Assembly: GCF_963675165.1 (NCBI RefSeq) | Contig: NC_087382.1 | Location: 4,007,963-4,071,962, forward strand | Length of the DNA: 64,000 nucleotides | Source of the DNA: Halichondria panicea | Taxonomy: Eukaryota; Porifera; Demospongiae; Suberitida; Halichondriidae | Direction: 5' to 3' | Part shown: positions 48,201 to 59,679 of the stretch, piece by piece | Layout of the letters: every line of letters starts with the position of its first letter | Numbering within the stretch: position 1 is the stretch's first letter | Program-made: the position numbers and the translations under genes | Notes under the pieces: generated by a model | Told to the model about the DNA's origin: nothing | What the model saw: the letters and a program-made list of their open reading frames with translations, nothing else | Databases searched by the model: none

Positions 48201-51200
48201 ATGTACGTGTATAAGTACAGTAGCAGCAAATGTACGCATTGTAGCTAATATACAAATTCTGTACTACATGTATATACCTTGAAGCCTGATTTGCGTACAA
48301 AGTCCAACAAAGTAGGCACCATTCTCTTATAGAGTGACGCAATCAACTCTTTATGGTCGTCAGTAAGTGCTGGTGGTAGTGTATTGAGCCAGGAGAGCAG
48401 GTGAGGCTCCCATCCAAGCATGGAGGGTTCCATGTAGATCATGCCACATCGAGACACAGTGGCTGGAGAGGCCACCTCTAGATCCATGGGCTCAAATATG
48501 AGGTTAGTGGTGGAAGAGAGTTGGATAATTTCACCGCTCATCAGGCAAAGCTTTGCATGGGTAAATGGAATATTAATAAAAGACAATTTAACTTGTATAA
48601 TTTACACAGCTCTCACATACAGATTGTCCGTGATAAGTACAACGTATGTATTTAAAGTTCTGTATAAATTATACAATAATAAAAAGTACATGTATCAGCT
48701 CAGTAGCTATGTATAATGTAATTATACTAGCTGCACCTTTTTGTTGTCATCCAGTACAGTGTTCATGTTCTCAATCCAAATAGCATCCACTGGGCCATCA
48801 AAGATGAGCCACTTACGATCCGGAGTCTATTAACATGTGTACGTATAAAGACAAGAATACATCTATAAAATTAATGTTACCATACTGCAGAAAATAATAC
48901 AGCAGGTACATGTATGCACAAAGTGTTAACGTACTTGAGAAGAAGCAAAAGCTCTGTAGCTGACGGCGAGAATACCATCAGACCACTCGTGGGAGATAGG
49001 GTCAAATGATCCGTAGAGTTGGCCCATGGTGATGGACTTGGGATTGATGACTGTAATGATGACCTTCTGTTCATCTCCCAAACCCTGCATGAGTGGGTGT
49101 GTGTGTGCATGTGTGTGTGTGTGTGGGTGTATTGAGGGGCATGTAGTACAGCCAGTATAATCTCGCTAAATTTCCCGTTGAATAGAGACTATAGAAACTG
49201 TACACATTGTGTATACATGTACACATAAATTGTACATATGTAGAATAATTTTGCTAACTCATGGCCATATAGCTAATTCACCCCTAGCACTACGTGTTAA
49301 AGAGGGAGCCTATACTCAATGTGCAATAGTAGTATGTACATACATGCACGTACCTTTTCACAGATATCAGACAGAGCACCGGCCAACACTCTGTAAGCAC
49401 ATGTCTTGCCACCAAATGGTTCACCAACAATCATGAAACCATGACGGACAACCATCATTTCGTAGATCTGCAAAATCTTCCCCTCAAAAACTTCAGTTCT
49501 TTGCAAGTTCATTTTTTCACAGTTGTCTTTAATAGCCGGCAAGAGAAGCGAATAATCTGGTTCAGGTAGAGTTACACCAGGGAATAAATCAGACGTGATA
49601 CCGGCGAAAAGTGGTAAATCATGTGACAAAAACTTGGGTAAATTGACATCACGAATTGATCTCAACATTAAAATGTCCTCATTTTCCTCTGGATACTTTA
49701 ATTTAAGATTACCAGCTGCAGTTAATACAGATTTTACAGCACGCATGCCGTAATCGTAATGATGCTGAGAAGAGAGCTGCTCAGAGCAGAGTCGATAGGT
49801 GGCCACGATTTTCACGGAGAGCGGACGTGCATTGAAGAAGCCACAAGAATAGAGCACAATCTCGGCAATCATAGCGTAATCAGGCACCATCATGGCTACA
49901 GGTCTGAAGAGAGCTTTCAGATTGTCAGGTAACTCAGAGCGACCTATACAGATAATGAAAACAATAATTACTGACGCTTAAAAGATGGGAAAATTTCGTA
50001 GATTTTCAACAGCCAATTGCGAACACGGTTTACATGTACATGTATAAATTATTTACAGGAAACCAACACCTCAGTTGCTACGTACGCAGCTTACCGGCAT
50101 ATCCAGGGTTCATGGTGATGAACACAGAGCAGGTTGGGTCCAGTTTAATCTCAGTGCCCTCAAACAATAACATGGTAGCACCAGCGTTAATACCACGCTG
50201 TATGGTCATAATCTGCTGGGCTACCACAGACAACACTTCCAGATCGATTCGGTTGAACTCATCGAAACAGGACCATGCACCACAAGAGGCAAGACCTTTG
50301 AAGAACTTGCCCAGGGCAATATAGTCGAGACCATCAGAGCAGTTGAACACAACACACTACAGAGGAATGAAACAAAACCTGTAACTACAATTAGAAGTGA
50401 AATCTTGGGAGTAACGATATAACTATACATGTAACTTGGGTTATTTTCTGAAACTGGGAAATTTAGATCATTTTCGAGAATTTTCAAACCATAATTTACG
50501 AATAGCCATTTAAAAAAGATACATGCATGAAAACTACGCACTGGCATACAGAGATGATAGTCACCTGTTTAGCCACAGCCTTGGCCAGATCTTTGACTGT
50601 CTCAGTTTTTCCCGTACCAGCAGGACCTTCGGGAGCTCCACCCAAATGAAGATGAAGAGCACCAAATAAGGTACGGTAGCATCTATCCGTCAGTGGTGTG
50701 ATAACAAGACGACCGGAATTTCCGAGATATTCGTAACCGTAGGCCAAGTGAGAGTTGATCATACGAGTGATAATATTTTCCTCCTCCCAATAGTAGCGCA
50801 TTTGACTCAGCCACTCAAAATCATTCTCACTAGTCACCTCTGGCAGAGTATAAGATCACATGACACAATGTTTATCATAATTATTATACAAAAAAATAGA
50901 ACAATGAGAAGTTCAGATTTCTGTCTTTGCATAGAATAGACCAGTCAATAGTAACGTATACAGACATGTACATGTACGTGCAGAGCCTGAATAAGCAGAG
51001 TCCAGCCCCCCCCCACTTTTAAATAAGAATACGTACATACATGTATAACATTGTAATTTTGGCAAGAGTTGTTAGCAAATGTTCTGGGGTTGGCTGCCCC
51101 CCTACCTGACAGAAGCCTAAACCCCTCTAACTGGATGAAAAACATTCAAGGTTTAGATTCCGAACTAGAAAATACATTAACTCACTCTCTTTGACTAGTT

Positions 51201-53147
51201 TGACCATGACGTCTCGTGAGTGCACATCGAGCACCACTAAAGCACCGAGTGTAGTCCTGTTCTGCTTGTTCAGCTTGCCCCTCACCAACTTGACAATGGC
51301 ATCAATCTGAGAGTTGTTCTTCTCAAGATACGTCTCCAAAGCCTATAAGGGAAAGGATGGATATGTACATGATGAAATACATACGTACAAAGCGACTGTT
51401 AGGTACACATAATTATTCACCCAGTATACGTATCTCTATGGTCAATTTATACTAATGTATAGTAGTGTGCCAGCCTTGATTTTGAGGCTACTACATGTAC
51501 GTACAGTGGAACCCCTTAAAAATGCTTTATAACGAACACCTTTGAGGAACAAAGCGTTGTATAGTGGTTGGCCTTTGTTGACACGCAATGTCTATCATAA
51601 TTATGCATATCGATTTCTACAATCTGTCACTTACGTGCATGTACATGTACTGTACATGCTAAAGACAATGTTTTCAATTTTAAGAAAAATATTTACCTGT
51701 TGTCCATTTCTGATGGACTCGTGGACATAGTCAGTCCAGTATTTCTGTGATACACAGAGGACGGCTTGACCTGGCCAGTTAATGACCCAGCTGGTACGCT
51801 CTGACACTGTGTAGGCCAGCATAGACTCTTGAATCACCTATACAAGGAGATAACAACTTGAGTGAACCGGTGTTACATGTACAATGTATGTGTGTTACTG
51901 GTGAGCCTGCAAAGGCCTATGTACGTGGACATACACATATAATTATGATTTTCCTAAAGTGTTTTTTTATAATGTATATATGGATGGGATTTTTTCAAGA
52001 AAACCAGCGCTTTGATTCCTACTGCAAATATGGCATAGTTGCGCCTAGATACATCTTGAATACACTATTGTTACATAAGCACTACAGACAATAATAGCTA
52101 CCTTGTGTATAGAAGTGGACATAATGGTTTCTAGTTCGAGTAGCCATTTCTCGACTTGACCACGAGCCTTGGATGTAGAGATAACCTCACAGAGTGGGAC
52201 TATCTCCCCCTCACTGCTCTTCATGTGAGTAATGTCCAGGTCTTCTGTGAACGAGAGCTTTGCTATGCCCTCAAAACACTTCTTGAGATGCGGCTGGACT
52301 CTGTTCAGAGAGAATGAAATTGTTAGCATAGCAATTAATTCAACATAATAAAAGACTACAGTACTTATTTAAGGTGATCCTCTAATTATGCGACATTTGA
52401 ACATTTTATCGATTATAAATAGCACCATCATTTGTTTTATGTACACATGCATAGTCTTGCAAAAGTTAATATCACGTTAAATCGAATAAATACGGTAGTA
52501 CAAATACATTTATACTGTTGCCATGACAATAGTAGTTACCGTGTAGGGTCCTTTGTTTCTGAGAGGATTTCCAACATCTCATCGTTGGAGAGAAAGAAAA
52601 ATCGCGGAAAATAGAGTCTCTTTTTCTCGAGATATTCGTTGAGGCCTTTCAGAATGAGCTCCAATAGTTCGTTGGATTTTTTGAGTCTTTCAAGCATCTT
52701 GTCGATGGTTACGACCACAAGACAATGGTGGTCCTGTGTTTATGAAGAGAAAACAATCAAATTATGAGAATAACAAAACTAAATTGGCTTGCTTGCAGCA
52801 AGACAGGTGTACTAGCTACCACAAGCCAGGAACTATAAATATTTCAAGTGAAACAGCACAATACATCTAGTTCTATGGTTACTATTATAACTTAATTACG
52901 CAAGTTATAATAGTAACCATAGAACTAGATGTATTTGATTGTTATAGTGCATGTACTGACCGACTCGGAAGCCTTGATAATGTCCCTCCAGTTCTTGTCA
53001 ACCTGAGTGAAGCGACGGCCTTCCTCTGGCATCTGGGCCATGATATCAGGGGAGGAGAAGATGGGCTCCAGATAGAGCCAGGTGGCCTGCACCTTGAGCC
53101 ATTCATCGAGGATTTCTTGGACCAATAGCAACTTTCCTTCCCACTCT
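32447..53147 (-). CDS. Axonemal inner-arm dynein heavy chain, DNAH3/7/12 type (N-terminus outside window)
   Basis: About 35-40 exons on the minus strand, separated by introns that range from very short to about 1 kb, encode the linker C-terminal part, six AAA modules, stalk with microtubule-binding tip, and the C-terminal cap. Motor ATPase that bends cilia and flagella. The final residues ([17 protein letters not shown]...ALLCQLDS, stop 32447-32449) and AAA1 ([20 protein letters not shown] at about 50569-50627) match the single-headed DNAH3/DNAH7/DNAH12 group best, judged from memory of the family. The first exon seen (52961-53147) begins [20 protein letters not shown] with an acceptor before it, so roughly the first 900-1000 residues of a usual 4000 must lie beyond 64 kb or elsewhere. 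No frameshift or internal stop was noticed in the exons read. Introns carry microsatellites and small transposons. Confidence 0.85.
36308..36377. repeat. (CA)n microsatellite in a dynein intron
   Basis: About 34 CA units just before an exon donor region. Shorter CA/GT tracts occur in other dynein introns at about 37247-37275, 37920-37948, 45237-45266 and 49098-49126. Open frames across them (runs of Cys-Val or Thr-His) are artefacts. Confidence 0.95.
40294..40905. mobile_element. 612-bp inverted-repeat element in a dynein intron
   Basis: The left end CATCAATAAAAAGTTCCCGT pairs with the reverse complement of the right end (CATCAATAAAAAGTTTCCGT), and both continue TCCGTTT. Internal sub-terminal repeats AAACGC.ACCGTTT occur on both sides. 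TAC-like bases flank it, but the target duplication is unclear. No open frame resembles a transposase, so it is non-autonomous. Confidence 0.65.
40975..42960 (-). other. Dynein stalk coiled coil and microtubule-binding tip
   Basis: Heptad-rich exons at about 42825-42960 and 42373-42575 (coiled coil 1) and about 40975-41178 (coiled coil 2, [20 protein letters not shown]) flank the tip exons at about 42030-42235 and 41600-41745, which contain [18 protein letters not shown]. The tip is the part that touches the microtubule. Confidence 0.85.
41180..41280. repeat. (GT)n microsatellite followed by poly-G
   Basis: Interrupted GT repeat of about 40 units, ending in a run of ten or more G. It starts at the edge of the exon coding stalk coiled coil 2. 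Likely length-polymorphic. Confidence 0.95.
43190..50850 (-). other. Dynein AAA1-AAA4 exons
   Basis: AAA1: P-loop GPAGTGKTE at 50598-50627 and Walker B CFDEFNRI near 50270. AAA2: P-loop GEPFGGKT near 49400-49425. AAA3: P-loop GPTGTGKS near 47308-47331 and VFVDDLNMP near 46655-46680. AAA4: P-loop GVGGSGRQS near 44744-44770 and FLFTDTQI near 44330-44353. All nucleotide-binding loops are intact, so the motor part looks functional. AAA1 is the main ATPase site in this family. Confidence 0.85.
51127..53147 (-). other. Dynein linker (tail-to-motor) exons
   Basis: Exons at 52961-53147 ([20 protein letters not shown]), about 52548-52733 ([20 protein letters not shown]), about 52094-52300 ([13 protein letters not shown]), about 51690-51840 and about 51187-51340 ([20 protein letters not shown]) form the conserved linker (DHC_N2) that swings across the AAA ring. 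The order is continuous and collinear with known heavy chains. Confidence 0.85.
52860..52935. repeat. Perfect 34-bp inverted repeat, 8-nt loop
   Basis: AATACATCTAGTTCTATGGT and 14 further bases (52860-52893) are exactly inverted at 52902-52935, with loop AATTACGC. It lies in the intron just 3' of the linker exon 52961-53147 in dynein orientation. As RNA it would form a long hairpin next to the donor site. Confidence 0.9.
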
Positions 53148-53863
53148 CTGTGACGGGTGGATGGATTCAAAATGAGCAAGAATCAACAATCTATCAGTCT
53201 TACGTATATACGTGTTGCTACTAGGCAGCCAGGCACAGCTATATAACTACATGTAAGCTATACGTATGCACTGACAATAATAGCCTCTTTAAGCCGCTCG
53301 CATACATAGCATTAGTTTGTATCGTGCATATAACTTTTATCACTATAGTATACTGTGACATGATATTATACATGCATGTATGCAAATAAAACAAGAATAG
53401 TCAGTATCATGTGTAAGCATTTTATAGTCTCATGTATACGTATACATGTACGTATTGTATAGAAGTTAGTCGAGTACAATATTGTTGAATAGGGAACGTT
53501 TGATTTGATTGTGAATTATAACCATATTAGTGTGCAAGGGCACATCATGTGCGTACACAGATCTTACTAACCATTAACATAACAATAGTTCCAGGTAGTT
53601 GGAAACAATTGGATTCAAAGAAACCAAAATTACAAGCATGCTCGTCGGGAAAGAGGTAGCTAGAGGCTCACTGTCAATAACCCACAACAACCCACAACAA
53701 GGGTACATGTATAGCAAGAGTAATAGAGTATACAGACAAACATATGGATAAAGGGAACCTAAGCCCGAGGTACCATACACAGAATCTATACAGCAGCCAA
53801 CATGCTTAATTATATACACTATACGTGTATTTGTCTGTACAACATTGCGTCCTCTTGCATGTC

Positions 53864-53870
53864 TATAAAA
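53864..53870 (+). promoter_or_regulatory. TATA box of peptide gene 1
   Basis: TATAAAA exactly 85 bp before the ATG, in the conserved context TGTC-TATAAAAACACGACAC. The expected start of transcription about 30 bp downstream leaves a 5'UTR near 55 nt. Confidence 0.7.
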
Positions 53871-53948
53871 ACACGACACGACTGCCACAGAATAACCATT
53901 CCTCAAACTCATCCAACTACTTACAACCGACTCAAGAAACGCTCAAAC

Positions 53949-54323
53949 ATGAAGGTGGCTATTCTCGTCATGGCATTTGTTGCCCTCACAGCCAGTGTGG
54001 CTTACGCTGCTCCTACTGAGAATGAAGATGCTGAAATTGAGGCATTTCTGAACAAACTGATGGAGCAAGAAGAAGCCTCTGAGCAAGACGACCATGCTGC
54101 TCAAATGGAGTCCTTCCTTTCCCAACTCCAAGATGAAGATGATGACGGCGAGGAAGCAGACCTTCAGGAGTTCTTTGCTCGAGAGCAGATCCGAGCTAAG
54201 GTGCAAGGATGGAGGCGCATAGCCAGGAGTGTGGTAAGAGGAGTGAAGAAGTACGGACCAACAGCACTAAAGTACGGAGTGAAGTATGGACCAAGTGTAG
54301 TAAGGGCACTCGGTCGTCGTTAA
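53949..54323 (+). CDS. Peptide gene 1: cationic antimicrobial-like precursor, 124 aa
   Basis: Intronless. The ATG at 53949 is chosen because a signal peptide follows (MKVAILVMAFVALTASVAYA, cleavage expected after AYA) and a TATA box lies 85 bp upstream; the longer upstream frame is 5'UTR. Residues 21 to about 80 are very acidic and contain three related short repeats (EAFLNKL, ESFLSQL, QEFFARE). The last 45 residues have many Lys/Arg and no Asp/Glu: GWRRIARSVVRGVKK, a YGP hinge, two KYG motifs and a final LGRR. GRR at a precursor end is a known amidation signal. Secreted precursors with an acidic pro-part that neutralises a basic amphipathic peptide are typical of cecropin- and styelin-like antimicrobial peptides. 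I recognise no named family; a neuropeptide or other bioactive peptide is the alternative. Confidence 0.8.
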   Translation: MKVAILVMAFVALTASVAYAAPTENEDAEIEAFLNKLMEQEEASEQDDHAAQMESFLSQLQDEDDDGEEADLQEFFAREQIRAKVQGWRRIARSVVRGVKKYGPTALKYGVKYGPSVVRALGRR

Positions 54324-54569
54324 GTGCCAGTGTTTCAGTGGTAACGTACTGTCGAAAACTGAGAAACTCATGTAGAAATAGACTAGTGTAGAAGAGTAGA
54401 ACTTAGAAATTTGATGCAAATGCAAAAATTGAAATGAGAATTTGTGTTTTCACACGATGTATGTAGTAGGAGTACTATTAGCGTACACTAGGAAACTATC
54501 TAACTGCAGGGAACCTAGTCATAGGGTAGTATACGCAGAATATAGCAGCTAAAGTAATAATACGTGTAT

Positions 54570-54700
54570 GGCCTTCCTCCGGCATCTGGGCCATGATATC
54601 AGGGGAGGAGAAGATGGGCTCGAGATAAAGCCAGGTGGCCTGCACTTTGAGCCATTCATCGAGGATCTCTTGGACCAATAGCAACTTGCCCTCCCACTCT
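54570..54700 (-). pseudogene. Dynein exon fragment, copy 1
   Basis: 131 nt of the linker exon 52961-53147 ([20 protein letters not shown] to AQMPEEG), with its acceptor (gccacag) but without its 3' half or a donor. It cannot replace the real exon. The frame is open, so the duplication is recent or the sequence is homogenised. Confidence 0.9.
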
Positions 54701-54857
54701 CTGTGGCAGGTAGATGGATTCAAAATGAGTATTTTACAAAAATCCACGATCTACATGATCAGTCTCGTTTTTATAGTTACGTATACGTGTTGCTACTAGG
54801 CCAGGCACACTCAGCTATAACTACATGTAAGCTATATACGTCTGCACTGACAATAAT

Positions 54858-55030
54858 ATATATACCATGCACGTAGAAAATTTCGTGGTGTTTTTAATTT
54901 TGCGTTTTTCGTGGGTGGCTGCAGAACCTGAAAATTAGAACCCGTGGAAGGCTTTGTATGCCCTCATAATAAAGACAAAATATTGAATTGCACAAAATTT
55001 TACACCCGAGAAATATTCCAACCGTATGGT
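54858..55030. mobile_element. MITE inserted in the array intron, unit 2 copy
   Basis: Compared with unit 1 (ACAATAATAGCCTCTTTA at 53275-53292), units 2-5 have about 170 bp inserted between ACAATAAT and TAGCCTCTTTA. The ends, ACCATGCACGTAGAAAATTT and reversed ACCATACGGTTGGAATATTT, are imperfect inverts. Further copies: about 57425-57598, 60578-60739 and from 63757. The empty site in unit 1 makes the insertion call firm. Confidence 0.7.
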
Positions 55031-55104
55031 AGCCTCTTTAGCAGCTCACATAAATAGCTGTATTACAAGTGCATAACTTTCTACTAAGTGCTACAATATA
55101 TATA

Positions 55105-55827
55105 CAGGGATGAAAATAATAGCCGGCCACCGGCCAAAATCTGAGCATATAGCCTGCTTGGCCGTCTATTGTACTGCATGAACTACTGGACAACAACTGC
55201 GCATGCTCAGAAAATTAATTATCTGCCATGTGTGCAAAAAAGGCGAATCAGCAATAATTTGTAGAGCTACTAAATCTATCTACATACATGCATGTATCTA
55301 CGTAGCTAGTTCAAGAAAACTGAGTGCATCCCAGTGCCATTGATGCAAGCAGTTCAAAGCAAGAACCTATCCAAAGAGACAAGAAGTGGCAGTGCTCTTA
55401 TGAGAAGTATCATCAGTCCTGACTCCATGACTGGCTAGACCAGAAAGACATGTTTCTACTCTTTGGTGCTTTTGAGTTCAATAGACAGTCAGTGGACTTT
55501 AGACTGGTTTAGCTCGAACTTAGAGTCTGGTTTTATGAGTTGTGCTTTATACTACTATAATAATTTATTATTATTACGATTCTAAACATCAAAACAAAAA
55601 ATCAATAAGACATAATTATGATTATGACGACAGGCTATCAGGTCCATTCATTGGTGGCAGGTGAACATTGAAAATGACTTGACACAATGATAAAATACTT
55701 ATTTTCACCCCTGCGGACATGGAACGTCTGGCTGTGAGTGCCAGATCATCATTTGCTGATGGCCGGTCAACATTGAAAATGACCTGACAAAGTTCAGCCA
55801 GTGATAAAATACTTATTTTCATCCCTG
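55105..55827. mobile_element. 723-bp inverted-repeat element, short form
   Basis: Exact inverted ends CAGGGATGAAAATA and TATTTTCATCCCTG, flanked by ATATA-like sequence on both sides. Unit 1 shows the empty site (near 53360). Near the right end the words TTGAAAATGACtTGACA...AAAATACTTATTTTCA occur twice. The CAGGG start resembles hAT ends, but no clear 8-bp duplication is seen. Confidence 0.75.
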
Positions 55828-56421
55828 ATATAATTATACGTGTTATTGTACATGTATGCAGATAAAGACAAAACAGAACATAATAGTCAGTATACGTATG
55901 TCAAGTGCAGGCATTTTTATAGTCCATATGCATATAAGTATTGTATAGAAGTACAAAAGATAGTTGGATAGGAAAAGTTTGATTGTGAACTATAACCATA
56001 TTAGTGTCCAAGCTAGGGCACATCATGTGTGTACACAGATCTTACTAACCATTAACATAACAATAGTTCCAGGTAGTTTATTAACACCAGACGGTAGCAA
56101 AAAGAAACTTTGTGTACAGCCTAGCACACATGAAACATTCAGTAAACAGGTAGTTGGAAACAATTGGATTCAAAGAAACCAAAATTACAAGCATGCTTGT
56201 CGGGCAGGAGGTAGCTAGAGGCTCATTGTGTCAGGACTCACAACAACGGTGCATGTATAGCAATAGTAATAGAGTATACAGACAAACATATGGAACCTAT
56301 TGTTGATGAAGGGAACCTAAGCTTGAGGTACCATACACAGAATCTATACAGCAGCCAACATGCATAATTATATACACTATACGTGTATTTGTCTGTACAA
56401 CATTGCGTCCTCTTGCATGTC

Positions 56422-56428
56422 TATAAAA
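56422..56428 (+). promoter_or_regulatory. TATA box of peptide gene 2
   Basis: TATAAAA at the same 85-bp distance from the ATG as in gene 1; the surrounding 80 bp are unchanged. Confidence 0.7.
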
Positions 56429-56506
56429 ACACGACACGACTGCCACAGAATAACCATTCCTCAAACTCATCCAACTACTTACAACCGACTCAAGAAACGC
56501 TCAAAC

Positions 56507-56881
56507 ATGAAGGTGGCTATTCTCGTCATGGCATTTGTTGCCCTCACAGCCAGTGTGGCTTACACTGCTCCTACTGAGAATGAAGATGCTGAAATTGAGG
56601 CATTTGTAAACAAACTGATGGAGCAAGAAGAAGCCTCTGAGCAAGACGACCATGCTGCTCAAATGGAGTCCTTCCTTGCCCAACTCCAAGATGAAGATGA
56701 TGACGGCGAGGAAGCAGCCCTTCAGGAGTTCTTTGCTCGAGAGCAGATCCTAGCTAAGGTGCAAGGATGGAGGCGCATAGCCAGGAGTGTGGCAAGAGGA
56801 GTGAAGAAGTACGGACCAACAGCACTAAAGTACGGAGTGAAGTATGGACCAAGTGTAGTAAGGGCACTCGGTCGTCGTTAA
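56507..56881 (+). CDS. Peptide gene 2: cationic antimicrobial-like precursor, 124 aa
   Basis: Same architecture and length as gene 1. Differences: YTAP instead of YAAP just at the expected signal cleavage point, Val for Leu in the first acidic repeat (EAFVNKL), Ala for Asp in the pro-part (EEAAL), Leu for Arg before the basic segment (EQILAKV), and Ala for Val in ARSVARG. The long C-terminus with YGPSVVRALGRR is kept. The basic segment changes least. The downstream 56882-57132 is the copied 3' flank; no canonical AATAAA is evident. Confidence 0.8.
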   Translation: MKVAILVMAFVALTASVAYTAPTENEDAEIEAFVNKLMEQEEASEQDDHAAQMESFLAQLQDEDDDGEEAALQEFFAREQILAKVQGWRRIARSVARGVKKYGPTALKYGVKYGPSVVRALGRR

Positions 56882-57010
56882 GTGCCAGTGTTTCAGTGGA
56901 AACGTACTGTCGAGAACTGAGAAACTCATGTAGAAATAGACTAGTGTAGAAGAGTAGAACTTAGAAATTTGATGCAAATGCAAAAATTGAAATGAGAATT
57001 TGTGTTTTCA

Positions 57011-57313
<303 letters not shown>

Positions 57314-57670
57314 CTACATGATCAGTCTCATTTTTATAGTTACGTATACGTGTTGCTACTAGGCCAGGCACACTCAGCTATAACTACATGTAAGCTATAT
57401 ACGTCTGCACTGACAATAATATATATACCGTGCACGTAGAAAATTTTGTGGTGTTTTTAATTTCGCGTTTTTCGTGGGTGGCTGCAGAACCTGAAAATTA
57501 GAACCCGTGGAAGGCTTTGTATGCCCTCATAATAAAGACAAAAATTAATATTGAATTGCACAAAATTTTACACCCGAGAAATATTCCAACCGTATGGTAG
57601 CCTCTTTAGCAGCTCGCATAAATAGCTGTATTACAAGTGCATAACTTTCTATCAAGTGCTACAATATATA

Positions 57671-58855
57671 CAGGAATGAAAATAACAGCCGGCCACCGGC
57701 CAAAATCTGAGCATATAGCCTGCTTGGCCGTCTATTGTACTGCATGAACTACTGGACAACAACTGCGCATGCTCAGAAAATTAATTATCTGCCATGTGTG
57801 CAAAAAAGGCGAATCAGCAATAATTTGTAGAGCTACTAGATTTATCTACGTACATGCATGTATCTACGTAGCTAGTTCAAGAAAACTGAGTGCATCCCAG
57901 TGCCATTGATGCAAGCAGTTCAAAGCAAGAACCTATCCAAAGAGACAAGAAGTGGCAGTGCTCTTATGAGAAGTATTATCAGTCCTGACTCCATGACTGG
58001 CTACACCAGAAAGACATGTTTCTACTCTTTGGTGCTTTTGAGTTTAATAGACAGTCAGTGGACTCTAGACTGGTTTAGCTCGAACTTAGAGTCTGGTTTT
58101 ATGAGTTGTGCTTTATACTACTTTGTTGCATTTTGAGTGGGCAGATCAAAGGAAACACTGTGCCAATATCTGCCATATGGCATAGGTCAAGCCTTGAACT
58201 GTGCCACTATCTAGATACTGGCATAGTATGGCTGAAGTTACCTAAAGCCCACCGTCCACCCAGTAACCTGAAACGGTCCCTTTTATAGTAATAACACTGT
58301 TAAACAGATTCAGTGGTAGGCATGCAGAAAATGTTTTTCATGCGTCTGGTGCATTCCACAGCCACCACAAGTAGTTGAAACTAGTTGTCCTATAAAAGGA
58401 GTGATGTGTACACGGAAAGGAATGCACAAGGAATGCAACAAATCAGTTGCTACACAGCTCACTCGTGCGCACATGGAATATATTGGCTCAGTACCCTTTG
58501 CCCTCGAGGCCTGCGGCCCTCGGGCCTAAGTCACTACTGAGCCAATAATTATATCCCATGTGGCACTCGTGCATGTGTCACAACTATAACATAATATTAT
58601 TATTACGATTATAAACATCAAAACAAAAATCAATAAGACATAATTATGATTATGACGACAGGCTATCAGGTCCTTTCATTGGTGGCAGGTAAACATTGAA
58701 AATGACTTGACACAATGATAAAATACTTATTTTCACCCCTGCGGATATGTGACGTCTGGCTGTGAGTGCCAGGTCATCATTTGCTGATGGCCGGTCAACA
58801 TTGAAAATGACCTGACAAAGTTCAGCCAGTGATAAAATACTTATTTTCATCCCTG
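57671..58855. mobile_element. 1185-bp inverted-repeat element, long form, copy in unit 3
   Basis: Same ends as the 723-bp element (left end here CAGGAATGAAAATA). It has about 470 extra bp (about 58122-58590) missing from the short form. That segment contains a nested hairpin: TATTGGCTCAGTA (58481-58493) inverted at 58535-58547 around a GC-rich core. Either the short form arose by deletion or a second element jumped in. Small open frames inside lack recognisable domains. Confidence 0.7.
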
Positions 58856-59594
58856 ATATAATTATACGTGTTATTGTACATGTATGCAGATAAAGACAAA
58901 ACAGAACATTCTTGCTCATTTTGGATTCAAAATGAGCAAGAATCAACAAACTACCAGTCTTACGTATATAGGTATTGCTACTATAGGCAGCCAGGCACAG
59001 CTATATAACTACATGTAAGCTATACGTATGCACTGACAATAATAGCCTCTTTAGCCGCTCGCATAAATACCATTAGTTTGTATCGTGCATATAACTTTTA
59101 TCACTATGGTATACTGTGACATGATATATTGTATATGCATGCAAATAAAACAAGAATAGTCAGTATCATGTGTAAGCATTTTATAGTCTCATGTATACGT
59201 ATACATGTACGTATTGTATAGAAGTTAGTCGAGTACAAAAGTCTAAAATAGGGAACGTTTGATTTGATTGTGAATTATAACCATATTAGTGTGCCAAGGG
59301 CACATCATGTGCGTACACAGATCTTACTAATCATTAACATAACAATAGTTCCAGGTAGTTGGAAACAATTGGATTCAAAGAAACCAAAATTACAAGCAGG
59401 GAAAGAGGTAGCTAGAGGCTCACTGTCAATAACAAGGGTACATGTATAGCAATAGTAATAGACTATACAGACACACATATGGATGAAGGGAACCTAAGCC
59501 TGAGGTACCATACACAGAATCTATATAGCAGCCAACATGCATAATTATATACACTATACGTGTATTTGTCTGTACAACATTGCATCCTCTTGTC

Positions 59595-59601
59595 TATAAA
59601 A
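59595..59601 (+). promoter_or_regulatory. TATA box of peptide gene 3
   Basis: TATAAAA, again 85 bp before the ATG. A short deletion (gcat) just upstream of the box distinguishes this copy. Confidence 0.7.
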
Positions 59602-59679
59602 ACACGACACGACTGCCACAGAATAACCATTCCTCAAACTCATCCAACTACTTACAACCGACTCAAGAAACGCTCAAAC

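Noticed and set aside
53802..53948. N-terminal extension of peptide gene 1 (173-codon frame), and the matching frames of the other copies
   Set aside because: The extension crosses the TATA box and has no signal peptide. The internal ATG begins a clear signal peptide at constant distance from the TATA box.
53943..54206. Antisense frames across the peptide genes (87 codons, also at 62853-63116)
   Set aside because: They are shadows of the conserved sense coding sequence, with no supporting features.
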